Shown here: positions 53,575 through 62,121 of the stretch, one piece after another
Numbering within the stretch: position 1 is the stretch's first letter
Layout of the letters: each line of letters opens with the position of its first letter
NCBI RefSeq assembly: GCF_001969445.1
Contig: NZ_CP017297.1
Coordinates: 3,844,001 to 3,908,000 of the forward strand
Length of the DNA: 64,000 bases
Direction of reading: 5' to 3'
Source: Brachybacterium sp. P6-10-X1
GTDB lineage: Bacteria; Actinomycetota; Actinomycetes; Actinomycetales; Dermabacteraceae
The notes under the pieces: generated by a model
Databases searched by the model: none
The model's input: only the letters and a program-made list of their open reading frames with translations
Told to the model about the DNA's origin: nothing
Program-made: the position numbers and the translations under genes

Positions 53575-54351
53575 TCAGGTGGCGAGCGTCCACGGCGCCC
53601 CGGCGACCGTCACGACGGTGGTCATCGCGGCATACGCGGTCAGCGCCGTGCACAGCAGCCACTCCCGCGCGCTGCCCGCATCTCCGAGCAGCGGCAGGGC
53701 GATGTCCCCGCTGCGCTGCCAGAGGCCCGAGGCGAGGTGCTTCGGAGGCTTCACGGTCAGCGGCCAGGTGGGGAACGGGATCCCGTCGGTGGTGAGCAGA
53801 TCGCCGACGAGATGGGTCAGCGCACCGACAGCTACGGCGGCCGGGAGCCAGAACGACGTGTCCGGGGCGATGACGGCGACCAGCAGACCCGCGGCGAGGC
53901 CCACCGCCCAGGGCAGCCACCGCCCCTCGACCATCTTCAGGGCCCGGGTGCCGAGCGCGCACATCGCGGCGACCAGCAGTGCGGCGCCGGCCTGGACCTC
54001 ACCCAGGACGGGCAGGTCGACCTGCCAGTCGAGCCGGTGGATGACCACCGCCAGGGCGGTGAAGATCGCGACCGCCAGGAGAGTGTGCGTCGCCCCGCGG
54101 TGCCCGGCCGCGGAGCTGACGGCCCGGGTGAGTGCCTTGGTGAGGCCGCCGCCCGAGCGGGAGATCGTCCCGCTGGGGTGGTCGATGTCCGGCAGCAGCG
54201 CAGCGCCGGTGGCGACCACGGCTCCGGTGGTCACCTGCGAGGGAGCGAGCTCCCACAGGTCGAGTCCGGTCACGTGCCCCAGCACCGGGGCGGATCCCGC
54301 CAGGGCCATCCAGGCGGCCGTGCCGCTGATCGCATGGTGTCCGCCCATCAT
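53575..54351 (-). CDS. DUF457/YdjM-type membrane metal-dependent hydrolase
   Basis: A 258-residue membrane protein with about seven helices. Polar family residues are kept: GGHHAISG at the start, LLPDIDHPSGTIS (aspartates and His), HRGATHTLL and LTHLVGDLLTTDGIPFPTWP. These match YdjM-like membrane-bound proteins predicted to be metal-dependent hydrolases. The substrate is unknown. GC-bias open frames on the opposite strand here are shadows. Confidence 0.8.
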   Translation of the reverse strand: MMGGHHAISGTAAWMALAGSAPVLGHVTGLDLWELAPSQVTTGAVVATGAALLPDIDHPSGTISRSGGGLTKALTRAVSSAAGHRGATHTLLAVAIFTALAVVIHRLDWQVDLPVLGEVQAGAALLVAAMCALGTRALKMVEGRWLPWAVGLAAGLLVAVIAPDTSFWLPAAVAVGALTHLVGDLLTTDGIPFPTWPLTVKPPKHLASGLWQRSGDIALPLLGDAGSAREWLLCTALTAYAAMTTVVTVAGAPWTLAT

Positions 54352-54490
54352 GGGGCACCGTCCTCCTCGGGGATGGTCGACGTGGCCTCACCGGGGGAAG
54401 CCAGCGGGCGGAGCCGCTGGTGGGACGTCGTGCGTCACCGGGGGAGGAGGGCCGTGGGGAAGCGTACCGGTGGGCGGTGACAGTGCGGCC

Positions 54491-57370
54491 TCACCCCGTC
54501 ACCGACGCCAGCAGCTCGAGCACGTGCCGGTACGCCTTCCCGGTCGCAGCCTGCATCCCCAGCTCGCAGGTGCGATTGGCGCTGACGTACCAGTCCGTCT
54601 CCCGCCGGGCGACCTCCGCCGCCTCGGCCGCGGTGGCCGAGGCCGTCAGCTCGGGGTGGAGCATCCCGCGGTCGCCCGCGTAGCCGCAGCAGCCCCACTC
54701 GACCGGCACCACCACGTCCTCGGCGCAGGCCTCGGCGATCGCGATCAGGTCATCGCTCGCCCCCAGATGGGTGGTGGAGCACGTGGGGTGCACGGTCACG
54801 GACCCGGCGCGCTCGCGGACCTCGAGGCGCTCGAGCAGGTGGGTGCGCACGTATGTGATCGCGTCGATCACCTCCACCCCGGTGCCGTCCATGGCCCCGG
54901 CGATGCCTTCGGTGCAACTGGCGGCATCGACGATCACCGGCAGCCGGCCGCCCCCGCTCGCCTCCCGCAGAGCGCCGCGGACGCGCTCGCGCATCCGCGC
55001 CTTCGCGCCCGTCATGCCCTTCGAGGAGAAGGGGGTGCCGCAGCACAGCTCGGCGGCGTCGTCCGGCACGGCGAATCGGACCCCGGCGCGCTGCGCGAGC
55101 AGGTTCAGGGACGCCGGGACCCCGTCGGAGGTTCGAGGCGTCTCGGACACCTGGCGCGTCGCGGCGCGAGACGAGCCCCCGTCCGCGCCCCCGCTGCCGC
55201 AGGCGCAGTTCCCGCCGCAGCCCCCGCCGCCCGAGCCCGCGGCGCGCGGCTCCTCGGCGGCCCCGAACATGGTGTGCACGCAGGCCGGGAGGTAGACGGC
55301 GCTGACGTCGGCCGAGGCGCGCCCGCGCCCACCCGCCCGGCGCACGGCCCCGCCGCGGCGGGGCAGCTCGGGCCGGTACTGCGGAACCGCGTCGGAGCCC
55401 AGCACGGCGCGGCCGACGTCGGTCGCGGCCCGCGGCAGCGCCGAGGGCATCGTCCCGGCCGCGCTCATCGCCGCCGACGCCCCACGGGTGAGCAGGTCCC
55501 AGTTCCCGGCGGCGACGCCCCAGGCCGTGTTCTCGGCCGCCCCGCCATCCTCCGCCCGCAGCCGCCGGACCAGGTCACCGGTGTTGATGTCGACAGGGCA
55601 GGTGGTCACGCACATCCCGTCGACCGCGCAGGTCTGCAAGCCCTCGTACTCATAGCCCTTCCGGATCGCGCTCGCGGTGGCGTGGTCCCCGCGCTGCTCG
55701 GCGAGCTTCGCATCGCGCCGCAGCACGATCCGCTGGCGCGGGGTGAGGGTGAGGTCCTTGGACGGGCACACGGGCTCGCAGTAGCCGCACTCCACGCAGC
55801 GATCCGCCTCCTCCTCGATGTCGATCACGGGCTTCAGATCGCGCATGTGGGCCGACGGGTCATCGGTGAGCACCACCCCGGGGTTGAGGATCCCGGCGGG
55901 GTCGACCAGCGCCTTGATCTCCCGCATCACGTTGTAGAGCTCGGCGCCGTACTGGCGCTGGACGAAGGGCGCCATCACCCTCCCGGTGCCGTGCTCGGCC
56001 TTGAGGTTCCCGCCGTGGCCCAGCACCAGCTCGGCCATGTCCTCGGTGAACGCCTCCAGCCGGGTCGAGGACCCGCCCAGGTACTCGTTGAGGAGGAAGT
56101 GGATGTTGCCGTCCTTCGCGTGCCCGAAGATCACCGACTCGTCGTAGCCGTGGCGGTCGAACAGGGCCTGCAGCCCGCGGCAGGTCGCCTCGAGCTCGGG
56201 CACGGGCACCACCACGTCCTCGAGCAGGGCGGTCGACCCCGCGGGGCGGGCCCCGGCGATCGCGGCGTAGAGCCCCTTGCGGGTGGTCCACATCGCCGCT
56301 CGCCGGGCGGCGTCGGTGGTCATCTCCAGCGGCACGGACAGCCCGAGCGCCTCGGACATCCCCATGGCCTCGGCCGCGCGCTGCGTGAGCTCGTCCTCGT
56401 CGTCGCTGCGATGCTCGACCAGCAGGGCGGCGTGCCCGTCGACGTCCAGGCCGAGGACCTCCTGCGGCGCCCCGGCCACGCCCTGGGCGACGATCAGCGA
56501 GCGGGCGTCCATCAGCTCCGCGGTCGCGAACCCCGCGCCCACCACCTCAGGCAGCGCCGCGGTCGCGGCCTGCAGCGAGGGCAGCACCAGCAGCCCGGTG
56601 GCGATGTGCTTCTGGATCGGCACGGTGCGGAAGGTCGCCGAGGAGACGAAGGCGAGCGTGCCCTCGGAGCCGACCACGAGATGGGCGAGGACGTCGGCCG
56701 GGGTCCCGAAGTCCAGCAGGGCGTTGATCCCGTAGCCCATCGTGTTCTTCATCGCGAAGCGTTCGCGGATCACACGGGTGGCCTCGGCGTCGTCCCGCAC
56801 CCTGCGCATCAGGCGCAGCAGGCCCTCGTGCAGCTCGGGCTCCTCGCGCCGCAGGCGCGCGTCGGCCCCCTCTTCGGCGGTGTCGACGACGGTGCCGCTG
56901 GGCAGCACGAACCGCAGCGACTCGAGGGTGCGGTAGGAGTTCTCGGAGATCCCCGCGGCCATGCCCGAGGAGTTGTTGGCGATGACCCCGCCGATGGTGC
57001 AGGCGACCTCGGAGGCCGGATCCGGGCCGAGCCGTCGCCGGTGCCGCAGCAGGTGGGCGTTGACCTGGCGCAGCGTCGCCCCGGGCCCCACGCGCACGCG
57101 CTCGCCGCGATCGAGCACCTCGACCGAGCGGAAGTGGGTGCGCACGTCGGCGAGGACGGCGTCGGTCTGTCCCTGCCCGGACAGGCTGGTACCGCCGGAG
57201 CGGAAGGTCAGCGGCCGACGGTCGAGCCCTGCCCGGCGCAGCAGGGCGATGACGGCGGCCTCGTCGTCCGGGGCGGTGACCGCCTCCGGCAGCAGCAGGT
57301 AGTGCGAGGCGTCGTGGGCCCGCGCGTGACGGGCGAGGACATCGGTGTCCAGCAGCGGTGCGATGGTCAT
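54491..57370 (-). CDS. FAD- and 4Fe-4S-containing D-lactate dehydrogenase-like protein
   Basis: A 959-residue fusion. An FAD-binding PCMH domain (FRSGGTSLSGQGQTDAVLADV region, about 55-75; SSGMAAG near 150) and a C-terminal FAD-oxidase part (GHAKDGNIHFLLNEYLGG) lead into a ferredoxin-like module: CVECGYCEPVCP and CAVDGMCVTTCP. CCG-like Cys motifs follow (LCCGTPFSSKG; WGCCGYAG), as in GlpC/Dld-II type enzymes that oxidise D-lactate or related 2-hydroxy acids and pass electrons to quinone. A Gly/Cys-rich insertion near residues 703-725 is unusual for the family. ATG at 57370. Confidence 0.85.
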   Translation of the reverse strand: MTIAPLLDTDVLARHARAHDASHYLLLPEAVTAPDDEAAVIALLRRAGLDRRPLTFRSGGTSLSGQGQTDAVLADVRTHFRSVEVLDRGERVRVGPGATLRQVNAHLLRHRRRLGPDPASEVACTIGGVIANNSSGMAAGISENSYRTLESLRFVLPSGTVVDTAEEGADARLRREEPELHEGLLRLMRRVRDDAEATRVIRERFAMKNTMGYGINALLDFGTPADVLAHLVVGSEGTLAFVSSATFRTVPIQKHIATGLLVLPSLQAATAALPEVVGAGFATAELMDARSLIVAQGVAGAPQEVLGLDVDGHAALLVEHRSDDEDELTQRAAEAMGMSEALGLSVPLEMTTDAARRAAMWTTRKGLYAAIAGARPAGSTALLEDVVVPVPELEATCRGLQALFDRHGYDESVIFGHAKDGNIHFLLNEYLGGSSTRLEAFTEDMAELVLGHGGNLKAEHGTGRVMAPFVQRQYGAELYNVMREIKALVDPAGILNPGVVLTDDPSAHMRDLKPVIDIEEEADRCVECGYCEPVCPSKDLTLTPRQRIVLRRDAKLAEQRGDHATASAIRKGYEYEGLQTCAVDGMCVTTCPVDINTGDLVRRLRAEDGGAAENTAWGVAAGNWDLLTRGASAAMSAAGTMPSALPRAATDVGRAVLGSDAVPQYRPELPRRGGAVRRAGGRGRASADVSAVYLPACVHTMFGAAEEPRAAGSGGGGCGGNCACGSGGADGGSSRAATRQVSETPRTSDGVPASLNLLAQRAGVRFAVPDDAAELCCGTPFSSKGMTGAKARMRERVRGALREASGGGRLPVIVDAASCTEGIAGAMDGTGVEVIDAITYVRTHLLERLEVRERAGSVTVHPTCSTTHLGASDDLIAIAEACAEDVVVPVEWGCCGYAGDRGMLHPELTASATAAEAAEVARRETDWYVSANRTCELGMQAATGKAYRHVLELLASVTG

Positions 57371-57445
57371 GCTTCACGGTATCCCGCCACCGGGGGTGGG
57401 ATCACGGGCCTTCTCGCCGGGTGCGAACGAGGAGGGCAGCGGCGG

Positions 57446-57522
57446 TCCGAGGGCGGGCGCGAGCGGGCGGGGCGGCGTTGGTCCGCAGGCGGGCGCGACC
57501 GTTCCGCAGGCGGGCGCGACCG
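57446..57522 (+). repeat. Imperfect 20-21 bp direct repeats before the glutaminase gene
   Basis: TCCGCAGGCGGGCGCGACCG occurs at 57482-57501 and 57503-57522 (period 21), and a diverged copy, TCCGAGGGCGGGCGCGAGCG, at 57446-57465. They lie 40-110 bp before the glutaminase start, in the gap divergent from the D-lactate dehydrogenase-like gene. A regulator binding array or a simple sequence expansion are both possible. Confidence 0.5.
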
Positions 57523-57559
57523 GTCCGCGACGGGTGCGCGGACCTGTACCGTCGGAGTC

Positions 57560-58594
57560 GTGACGAGCGCGCTGACCACCTATCTCGACCGTCTCTCCAT
57601 CGCCCTGTCCAGTGCGACGGCGCCCGAGATCCCCGATGCGGTGCAACCGGACCGGGGGATCACCGGCGACGTCGACACCCAGGGCGACATCCCGGACCTG
57701 TCCTTCCTCTCCGGGGCGCGGGAGGATCATCTCGGCGTGGCGATCTGCACCGTCGACGGGGAGATCACCGCTGCCGGCACCGATCATGAGTTCCCGATCC
57801 AGTCGATCTCCAAGGCCTTCGCCTATGGGGCCGCGATCGACCTGCACGGCATGGACTACGTGGATTCGGTGGTGGACGAGGAGCCCTCGGGGGAGGAGTT
57901 CAATGCCCTCAGCCTCGACCCGCACACCAAGAAGCCCAAGAACCCGTTGGTGAACATCGGGGCGATCCGCACCCACGCGATGCTCGGCACCACCAGGCAG
58001 GAGCGCACGCAGCGCTTGCGCGTGGTGCTCGACGCCTCCGCGGGGCACGCCCTGGAGGCGCACCGCGAGACCTGGCAGGAGGAGCTCAAGAGCGCCGACC
58101 GCAACCTGGCGCTGGCCTACATGCTCCGCGCCGCCGGGTCCATGACGGAGGACGCCACCGAGGTGGTCGGCGGGTACATCGAGGGCTGTTCCGTGCTCGC
58201 CACCGTCACCGACCTCGCCGTGATGGCCGCGACGCTCGCCTCCGGCGGCACCAACCCGCTGACGGGCGAGGAGGTGTTCTCCCGCGTCGCCGCCCGCCAG
58301 GTGCTCTCGGTGATGCTCACCTGCGGGATGTACGACAACGCCGGCGACTGGGTCAGCGACGTGGGCCTGCCCGCGAAGTCCGGCGTGGGCGGCGGGATCA
58401 TCGCGGGGCTGCCCTCCCGATTCGGCGTGGCCAGCTACGCCCCGCAGCTGGACCTGCATGGCAACTCGGTGCGCGGGACCCTCTTCTTCGAGCGGTTCAG
58501 CACCGACTTCGCCCTCCACATGCTCGACGGGGTCGAGCCGCGCGACCTCGAGGAATGCGCACAGGAGCTGATGGAGGTCGGCACGCACCCCTGA
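57560..58594 (+). CDS. glsA: Glutaminase
   Basis: A 344-residue serine-dependent beta-lactamase-fold glutaminase, which converts glutamine to glutamate and ammonia. The nucleophile pair SxxK is Ser82-Lys85 in QSISKAF; the substrate motif NPLVNIGAI and the conserved DNAGDWVSDVGLPAKSGVGGG segment are present. A small regulatory-like C-terminus matches the family length. GTG start with a GGAG upstream. The long open frame in front of it on the same strand is only GC bias. Confidence 0.9.
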   Translation: MTSALTTYLDRLSIALSSATAPEIPDAVQPDRGITGDVDTQGDIPDLSFLSGAREDHLGVAICTVDGEITAAGTDHEFPIQSISKAFAYGAAIDLHGMDYVDSVVDEEPSGEEFNALSLDPHTKKPKNPLVNIGAIRTHAMLGTTRQERTQRLRVVLDASAGHALEAHRETWQEELKSADRNLALAYMLRAAGSMTEDATEVVGGYIEGCSVLATVTDLAVMAATLASGGTNPLTGEEVFSRVAARQVLSVMLTCGMYDNAGDWVSDVGLPAKSGVGGGIIAGLPSRFGVASYAPQLDLHGNSVRGTLFFERFSTDFALHMLDGVEPRDLEECAQELMEVGTHP

Positions 58595-58662
58595 GGAGGA
58601 CGTTCATCCCGCGCTCCCGCCGCCCCCGAGCCCGGATCCCCACCGGATCATGGGCCCCACCT

Positions 58663-58718
58663 CGAGCTCTGCGTTTGCGGTGTCAAGATCGCGGGTGGCA
58701 CCGCAAACGCAGAGCTCG
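58663..58718. repeat. Palindromic repeat copy 1 (56 nt)
   Basis: Two 23-nt arms (58663-58685 and 58696-58718) pair with a single wobble position around a 10-nt loop, AGATCGCGGG. The arms run CGAGCTCTGCGTTTGCGG outward-in. The same element with a perfect stem is at 59450-59505. The two bracket the GNAT gene. Local composition is less GC-rich than the surroundings. Confidence 0.85.
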
Positions 58719-58787
58719 GCGCTGTCCAGGGAGCTCGGCGCTGTTCAGCGGGACCCGGGCTGCCCAGGGAGCTCGGCGCCGTCCGGG
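58712..58787 (+). repeat. 19-bp tandem repeats next to palindrome copy 1
   Basis: GAGCTCGGCGCTGTCCAGG (58712-58730), GAGCTCGGCGCTGTTCAGC (58731-58749), a diverged unit (58750-58768) and GAGCTCGGCGCCGTCCGGG (58769-58787) follow in exact 19-bp phase. The first begins in the palindrome arm. One such unit also follows palindrome copy 2 (59499-59517). Confidence 0.75.
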
Positions 58788-58904
58788 GGGCTTCTGCCGC
58801 GATGCCGTCGCGAGCACTGGCGTTCAGCGACCAGGCATCCTTCCCCGGGCTCCGGGCGGCTATTTCGCTTGCCGACCGGGAGACCAGCTGGGACGCTCCC
58901 TGCC

Positions 58905-59381
58905 ATGACCCGCGTGTTCCCCCTCGACCCCGACGACTGGCGCATCTGGCGCGAGCTGCGCCTGCGCGCCCTCGAGGACGCTCCCGAGGCGTTCGGCAGC
59001 ACGCTTGCCGAGGTGCTCGCACGCGACACGGAGCAGCACTGGCGTGCCGGGGTCACCGCGCCGATGGTCCCCTTCGTGGCGGAGGTCGAGGGCGCTCCCG
59101 CCGCCATGGGTCGGCTGATGTTCACCGAGGAGCCGGGCGCCCCTGCGGAGCTGATATCCATCTGGGTCGCGCCCGAGCATCGCGGTCGGGGCGTCGGGCG
59201 CGCGCTCGTGAGCGCGGCCGTCGACCATCACGCCCTCCGCCACCCCGGGGCCCGACTCCTGCTGGCGGTCGTCGAGACCAATGCCCCGGCGCGCGCCCTG
59301 TATTCGCGCTGCGGCTTCGGCGTGATCGGCCGCAATCCGGAGGATGACGCCGAGCTGCTCATGGAGCACGGCGCCCCATAA
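58905..59381 (+). CDS. GNAT-family N-acetyltransferase
   Basis: A 158-residue single-domain acetyltransferase. The acetyl-CoA loop is VAPEHRGRGVGRALV (about 88-102), with the preceding beta-strand AELISIW, and the C-terminal NAPARALYSRCGFGVIGR is typical. It resembles RimI/RimL and small-molecule acetyltransferases. The gene lies between two palindromic repeat copies, suggesting that it and the repeats were acquired or duplicated together. Substrate unknown. Confidence 0.82.
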   Translation: MTRVFPLDPDDWRIWRELRLRALEDAPEAFGSTLAEVLARDTEQHWRAGVTAPMVPFVAEVEGAPAAMGRLMFTEEPGAPAELISIWVAPEHRGRGVGRALVSAAVDHHALRHPGARLLLAVVETNAPARALYSRCGFGVIGRNPEDDAELLMEHGAP

Positions 59382-59449
59382 CCCCGACAACACCCACCCC
59401 GACACCACCCACCCCCACACCACCCCGACACCACCCCGGCCCCATCCGT

Positions 59450-59505
59450 CGAGCTCTGCGTTTGCGGTGCCAAGATCGCGGGTGGCACCGCAAACGCAGA
59501 GCTCG
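59450..59505. repeat. Palindromic repeat copy 2 (56 nt, perfect stem)
   Basis: Arms 59450-59472 and 59483-59505 are perfectly complementary over 23 bp, with the same AGATCGCGGG loop as copy 1. It is preceded by an A/C-only stretch of CACCC/CCCCGACA repeats (59382-59449) and followed by one 19-bp unit. The strong stem after the GNAT stop could also act as a terminator. Confidence 0.88.
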
Positions 59506-59577
59506 GCGCTGTGCTGGGGAGGTCCGGCGCCGCGGGGCTCCGTCGGGCACGCCCCGGTGGTCGGTAGACTTCCCGCC

Positions 59578-60408
59578 ATGAGTCCTACCTCGCACGACGC
59601 CCTGGTCCTCCGCCCCTTCGAGGGACTGCCGAACGAGCGCGACCTGGTGGCCATGCGTCAGCTGATCCCCGCGGCGACGATGGCCGCGAAGACCACCGCA
59701 GAGTACGGCGCGGTCGACGTCGAGATCGCGACCATCCTGCCGATGGCGTGGCCGGCCGTGCGCCGCACCGACGGCTCCGTGACCGTCGGCATCCAGGCAG
59801 GGTTTCCCGGCGGCGACCTCTCGCGCGGCATCGGCCAGGCGATCAAGCAGGCCCTCGCCCTCGAACCCGGCAACCCCGTCACCACCGTGACCCTCGACGA
59901 CGAGGCCCCGCGTCTGCAGGAGATCCTCGACCTGGACGGGGACTTCGTCATCACCGTCCACGAGACCTTCGAGTTCTGGCTCGACCCGAGCGCTGAGCGC
60001 ACTCCCGAGATCGAGTCGTCGATCCAGCAGGCCAACGAATCGATCATGCCCACTCGCACCGTCGAGGGCCTCCCGCACGCCTACTGGGTCGATGCCGGCC
60101 CCAAGGAGCACCTGCGCTGGGTGCTGGAGGCCGACGAGGAGCGCGTGATCGACGCGGTCACGCGCCTGCACGCCCGCCGCGAGTCCGGCATCGGCGAGGA
60201 CACCAAGTACGTCGGCTCCTTCCGCGCGGAGGGTTTGGCGATCCCGGTATGGGACCTGCCCAAGGGTTTCGGCGTCGAGGGCGTGGAGGCGGAGGCCGAG
60301 GAGTTCCGCGCCCGCTTCGTCGAGGCGCTGGAGACCGAGGAGCCGCTGACCGCGCTCGAGCGACGTGCGCGCGGCGGCATCGTGGCGCGGCAGGTGACCC
60401 TGCGATGA
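59578..60408 (+). CDS. DUF5926 family protein
   Basis: A 276-residue soluble protein matching the DUF5926 actinobacterial family in outline: DALVLRPFEGLPNERDLVAMRQLIPAATM opens it, followed by DLSRGIGQAIKQAL, FVITVHETFEFWLDP and a C-terminal segment EPLTALERRARGGIVARQVTLR. Unknown function; it is conserved next to a glycosyltransferase gene. The stop overlaps the glycosyltransferase start (ATGA), so they are coupled. ATG at 59578. Confidence 0.75.
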   Translation: MSPTSHDALVLRPFEGLPNERDLVAMRQLIPAATMAAKTTAEYGAVDVEIATILPMAWPAVRRTDGSVTVGIQAGFPGGDLSRGIGQAIKQALALEPGNPVTTVTLDDEAPRLQEILDLDGDFVITVHETFEFWLDPSAERTPEIESSIQQANESIMPTRTVEGLPHAYWVDAGPKEHLRWVLEADEERVIDAVTRLHARRESGIGEDTKYVGSFRAEGLAIPVWDLPKGFGVEGVEAEAEEFRARFVEALETEEPLTALERRARGGIVARQVTLR

Positions 60409-62042
60409 GCGCAGCGGGGCCGCTGACGGCGCATCGCCCCGAGCGGGTGGCCGTCGTGATCCCCGCCAAGAACGAGGCGGAGCGGATCGAGGCGACCATC
60501 GGCGCCGCTCACGCGATCACGGGAGTCGACCTCGTGGTGGTCGTCGACGACGGCTCCTCCGACGCCACCTCCGCGGTCGCGATGGGGGCCGACGCCCTGG
60601 TGGTGCGGCACAGGAGCAATCGCGGCAAGGCGGCGGCGATGGCCACGGGCGCGCAGATGATCGCGCTGCGGGAGGGTGCCGAACGCGCCGAGGGCGGGGA
60701 GGGATTCTCCGAGGAGCTCCACGCCGAACCGCGCACTCCGGGGCACACCGGTCCGCTGCCGGTGATCGATGGCGATACGCCTCCGCCGCGCGCTCTGCTG
60801 TTCCTCGACGCCGACATGGAGGGCTCCGCCACCGCCGCGCAGCCCCTCGTGGACGCGGTCCTGGGTCAGGGCGTCGACATGGCGATCGCACTGCTGCCTC
60901 CGCAGGTCGGTGCCGGCGGCATGGGGGTCGTGGTGCGCACCGCGCGGCGCGGGATCGAGCGCGCCACCGGCTGGACGGCGACGCAGCCGCTGTCCGGCAC
61001 GCGGTGCATCACCCGCGAGACCTGGGACGCCTGCCAGCCGCTCGCTCCGGGCTGGGGCGTCGAGACCTCCCTGACCATCGACGCGCTGACCGGGGGATTC
61101 TGGGTCAAGGAGATCGAGGCCGAGCTCCATCACCGCGCCACCGGCAGCGACCTGCGCGGTCGCCTGCACCGCGCCGCCCAGCTGCGCGACGTGGTGCGCG
61201 CTCTGGCCCGCAAGCGCCAGGTGGTGCCGGAGGAACCGGCCGACGAGGACGACACCGGGCTGGCATCTGCGGACCTGCCCGATCCGGCCGGCCAGGGCGA
61301 ACCGACCGACGCTGCGGACCTGCCCGATTCGGCCGACGTGACCGACGCTGCCGACTCGGCCGATCCGGCCCTGTCCTCCCCGGGCCCCCTGGGAGTCGGC
61401 GCTGCGGCGGGAAGCCCCGCGACGGGGGAGCCCGAGGTGGACGGCCTCAGGCCGTCACAGGTCGCCCGGACGTGGCCCGGTCGGTCCGATGCTCCCGCGG
61501 CAGCGGACGACCAGGTGTCGGCCGCCGGATCTGATGTCGACGAGGCCCACGTCTGGTCGGTGGTCCCCGAGGTGTCGGAGAGCGGGGGATCCGACGATGC
61601 GGGCTTCGATGACGCCGCCGCGGATCACGGTGCCGCCGAGGAGGCCGCGGCCGCCCTGCGCGCGGACCGCCGCCGGGAGCGCCTGGCGATCCTCCCCGTC
61701 GACGGGGCCTTCTCCGACGACGAGACCCGAGCGATCGGCGACCGTGACATCGAGCTGCTGGACCGTCGTCTGCGCGCTCTGCCGGTGGACGGGACCTTCG
61801 CGCCGGACGACGTTGTCTATCTCGTCGACATCGACCTCGACGCCCTCGCCGTGCGGCTGCAGGAGGCACCGGTCGAGGAGCCGTTCGAGCCCGGGCACGC
61901 GGTGATCATCGCGTCCCACCTGACGGTCCCGGAGCCCGAGCTGCCCAGCTCGATCCGGCCGCCGCTGAGCGCTGACGAGTACACCTCGCTCGTGGTGCAC
62001 GCCGCGGTCGACGCCGGCAACACCAGCGCGGACGACGCCTGA
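60405..62042 (+). CDS. GT2-type glycosyltransferase with acidic C-terminal extension
   Basis: A 545-residue protein. Residues 14-280 are a GT-A glycosyltransferase: VAVVIPAKNEAERI, the nucleotide-sugar Asp pair in VVVVDDGSSDAT (48-49) and the metal-binding LFLDADMEG (Asp135, Asp137); ETSLTIDALTGGFWVKEIEAEL is also family-like. Residues 285-405 are a low-complexity acidic linker (repeated D/A/P), and residues 410-545 form a separate folded tail of unknown type. A cytoplasmic transfer of a sugar to a lipid or small acceptor is likely; the tail is not known to me. The 80-bp gap behind it holds four 6-bp units (GACACC/GGCACC, 62069-62092). Confidence 0.8.
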   Translation: MSAAGPLTAHRPERVAVVIPAKNEAERIEATIGAAHAITGVDLVVVVDDGSSDATSAVAMGADALVVRHRSNRGKAAAMATGAQMIALREGAERAEGGEGFSEELHAEPRTPGHTGPLPVIDGDTPPPRALLFLDADMEGSATAAQPLVDAVLGQGVDMAIALLPPQVGAGGMGVVVRTARRGIERATGWTATQPLSGTRCITRETWDACQPLAPGWGVETSLTIDALTGGFWVKEIEAELHHRATGSDLRGRLHRAAQLRDVVRALARKRQVVPEEPADEDDTGLASADLPDPAGQGEPTDAADLPDSADVTDAADSADPALSSPGPLGVGAAAGSPATGEPEVDGLRPSQVARTWPGRSDAPAAADDQVSAAGSDVDEAHVWSVVPEVSESGGSDDAGFDDAAADHGAAEEAAAALRADRRRERLAILPVDGAFSDDETRAIGDRDIELLDRRLRALPVDGTFAPDDVVYLVDIDLDALAVRLQEAPVEEPFEPGHAVIIASHLTVPEPELPSSIRPPLSADEYTSLVVHAAVDAGNTSADDA

Positions 62043-62121
62043 CCTCGAGTCCTGATCATCGCGGGCCGACACCGACACCGGCACCGGCACCGGGCCGTCG
62101 TCGGGCGGACGGGGCGCTGGA

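Larger units (their letters stand above)
58595..58904. other. Gap holding palindrome copy 1 and a 19-bp tandem repeat
   Basis: The 310-bp stretch between glutaminase and GNAT has no gene with coding character. It contains the first 56-nt palindrome (58663-58718) and the 19-bp repeats that begin within it (58712-58787). The rest, up to the ATG of the GNAT gene, shows no ribosome site except weak purines. Confidence 0.55.

Noticed and set aside
53444-58594. A single plus-strand open frame of 1716 codons
   Set aside because: Only its last 345 codons (glutaminase) have family motifs. The rest is antisense to the DUF457 and D-lactate dehydrogenase genes and is kept open by GC bias, with Gly/Arg/His-rich junk translation.
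59382-59449. A short coding region in the CACCC/CCCCGACA stretch
   Set aside because: The A/C-only low-complexity sequence has no ribosome site or start, and encodes only Pro/Thr/His repeats.
58663-59517. A CRISPR array or IS element formed by the paired repeats
   Set aside because: Only two palindrome copies 787 bp apart with no regular spacers, no transposase and no visible target duplication.
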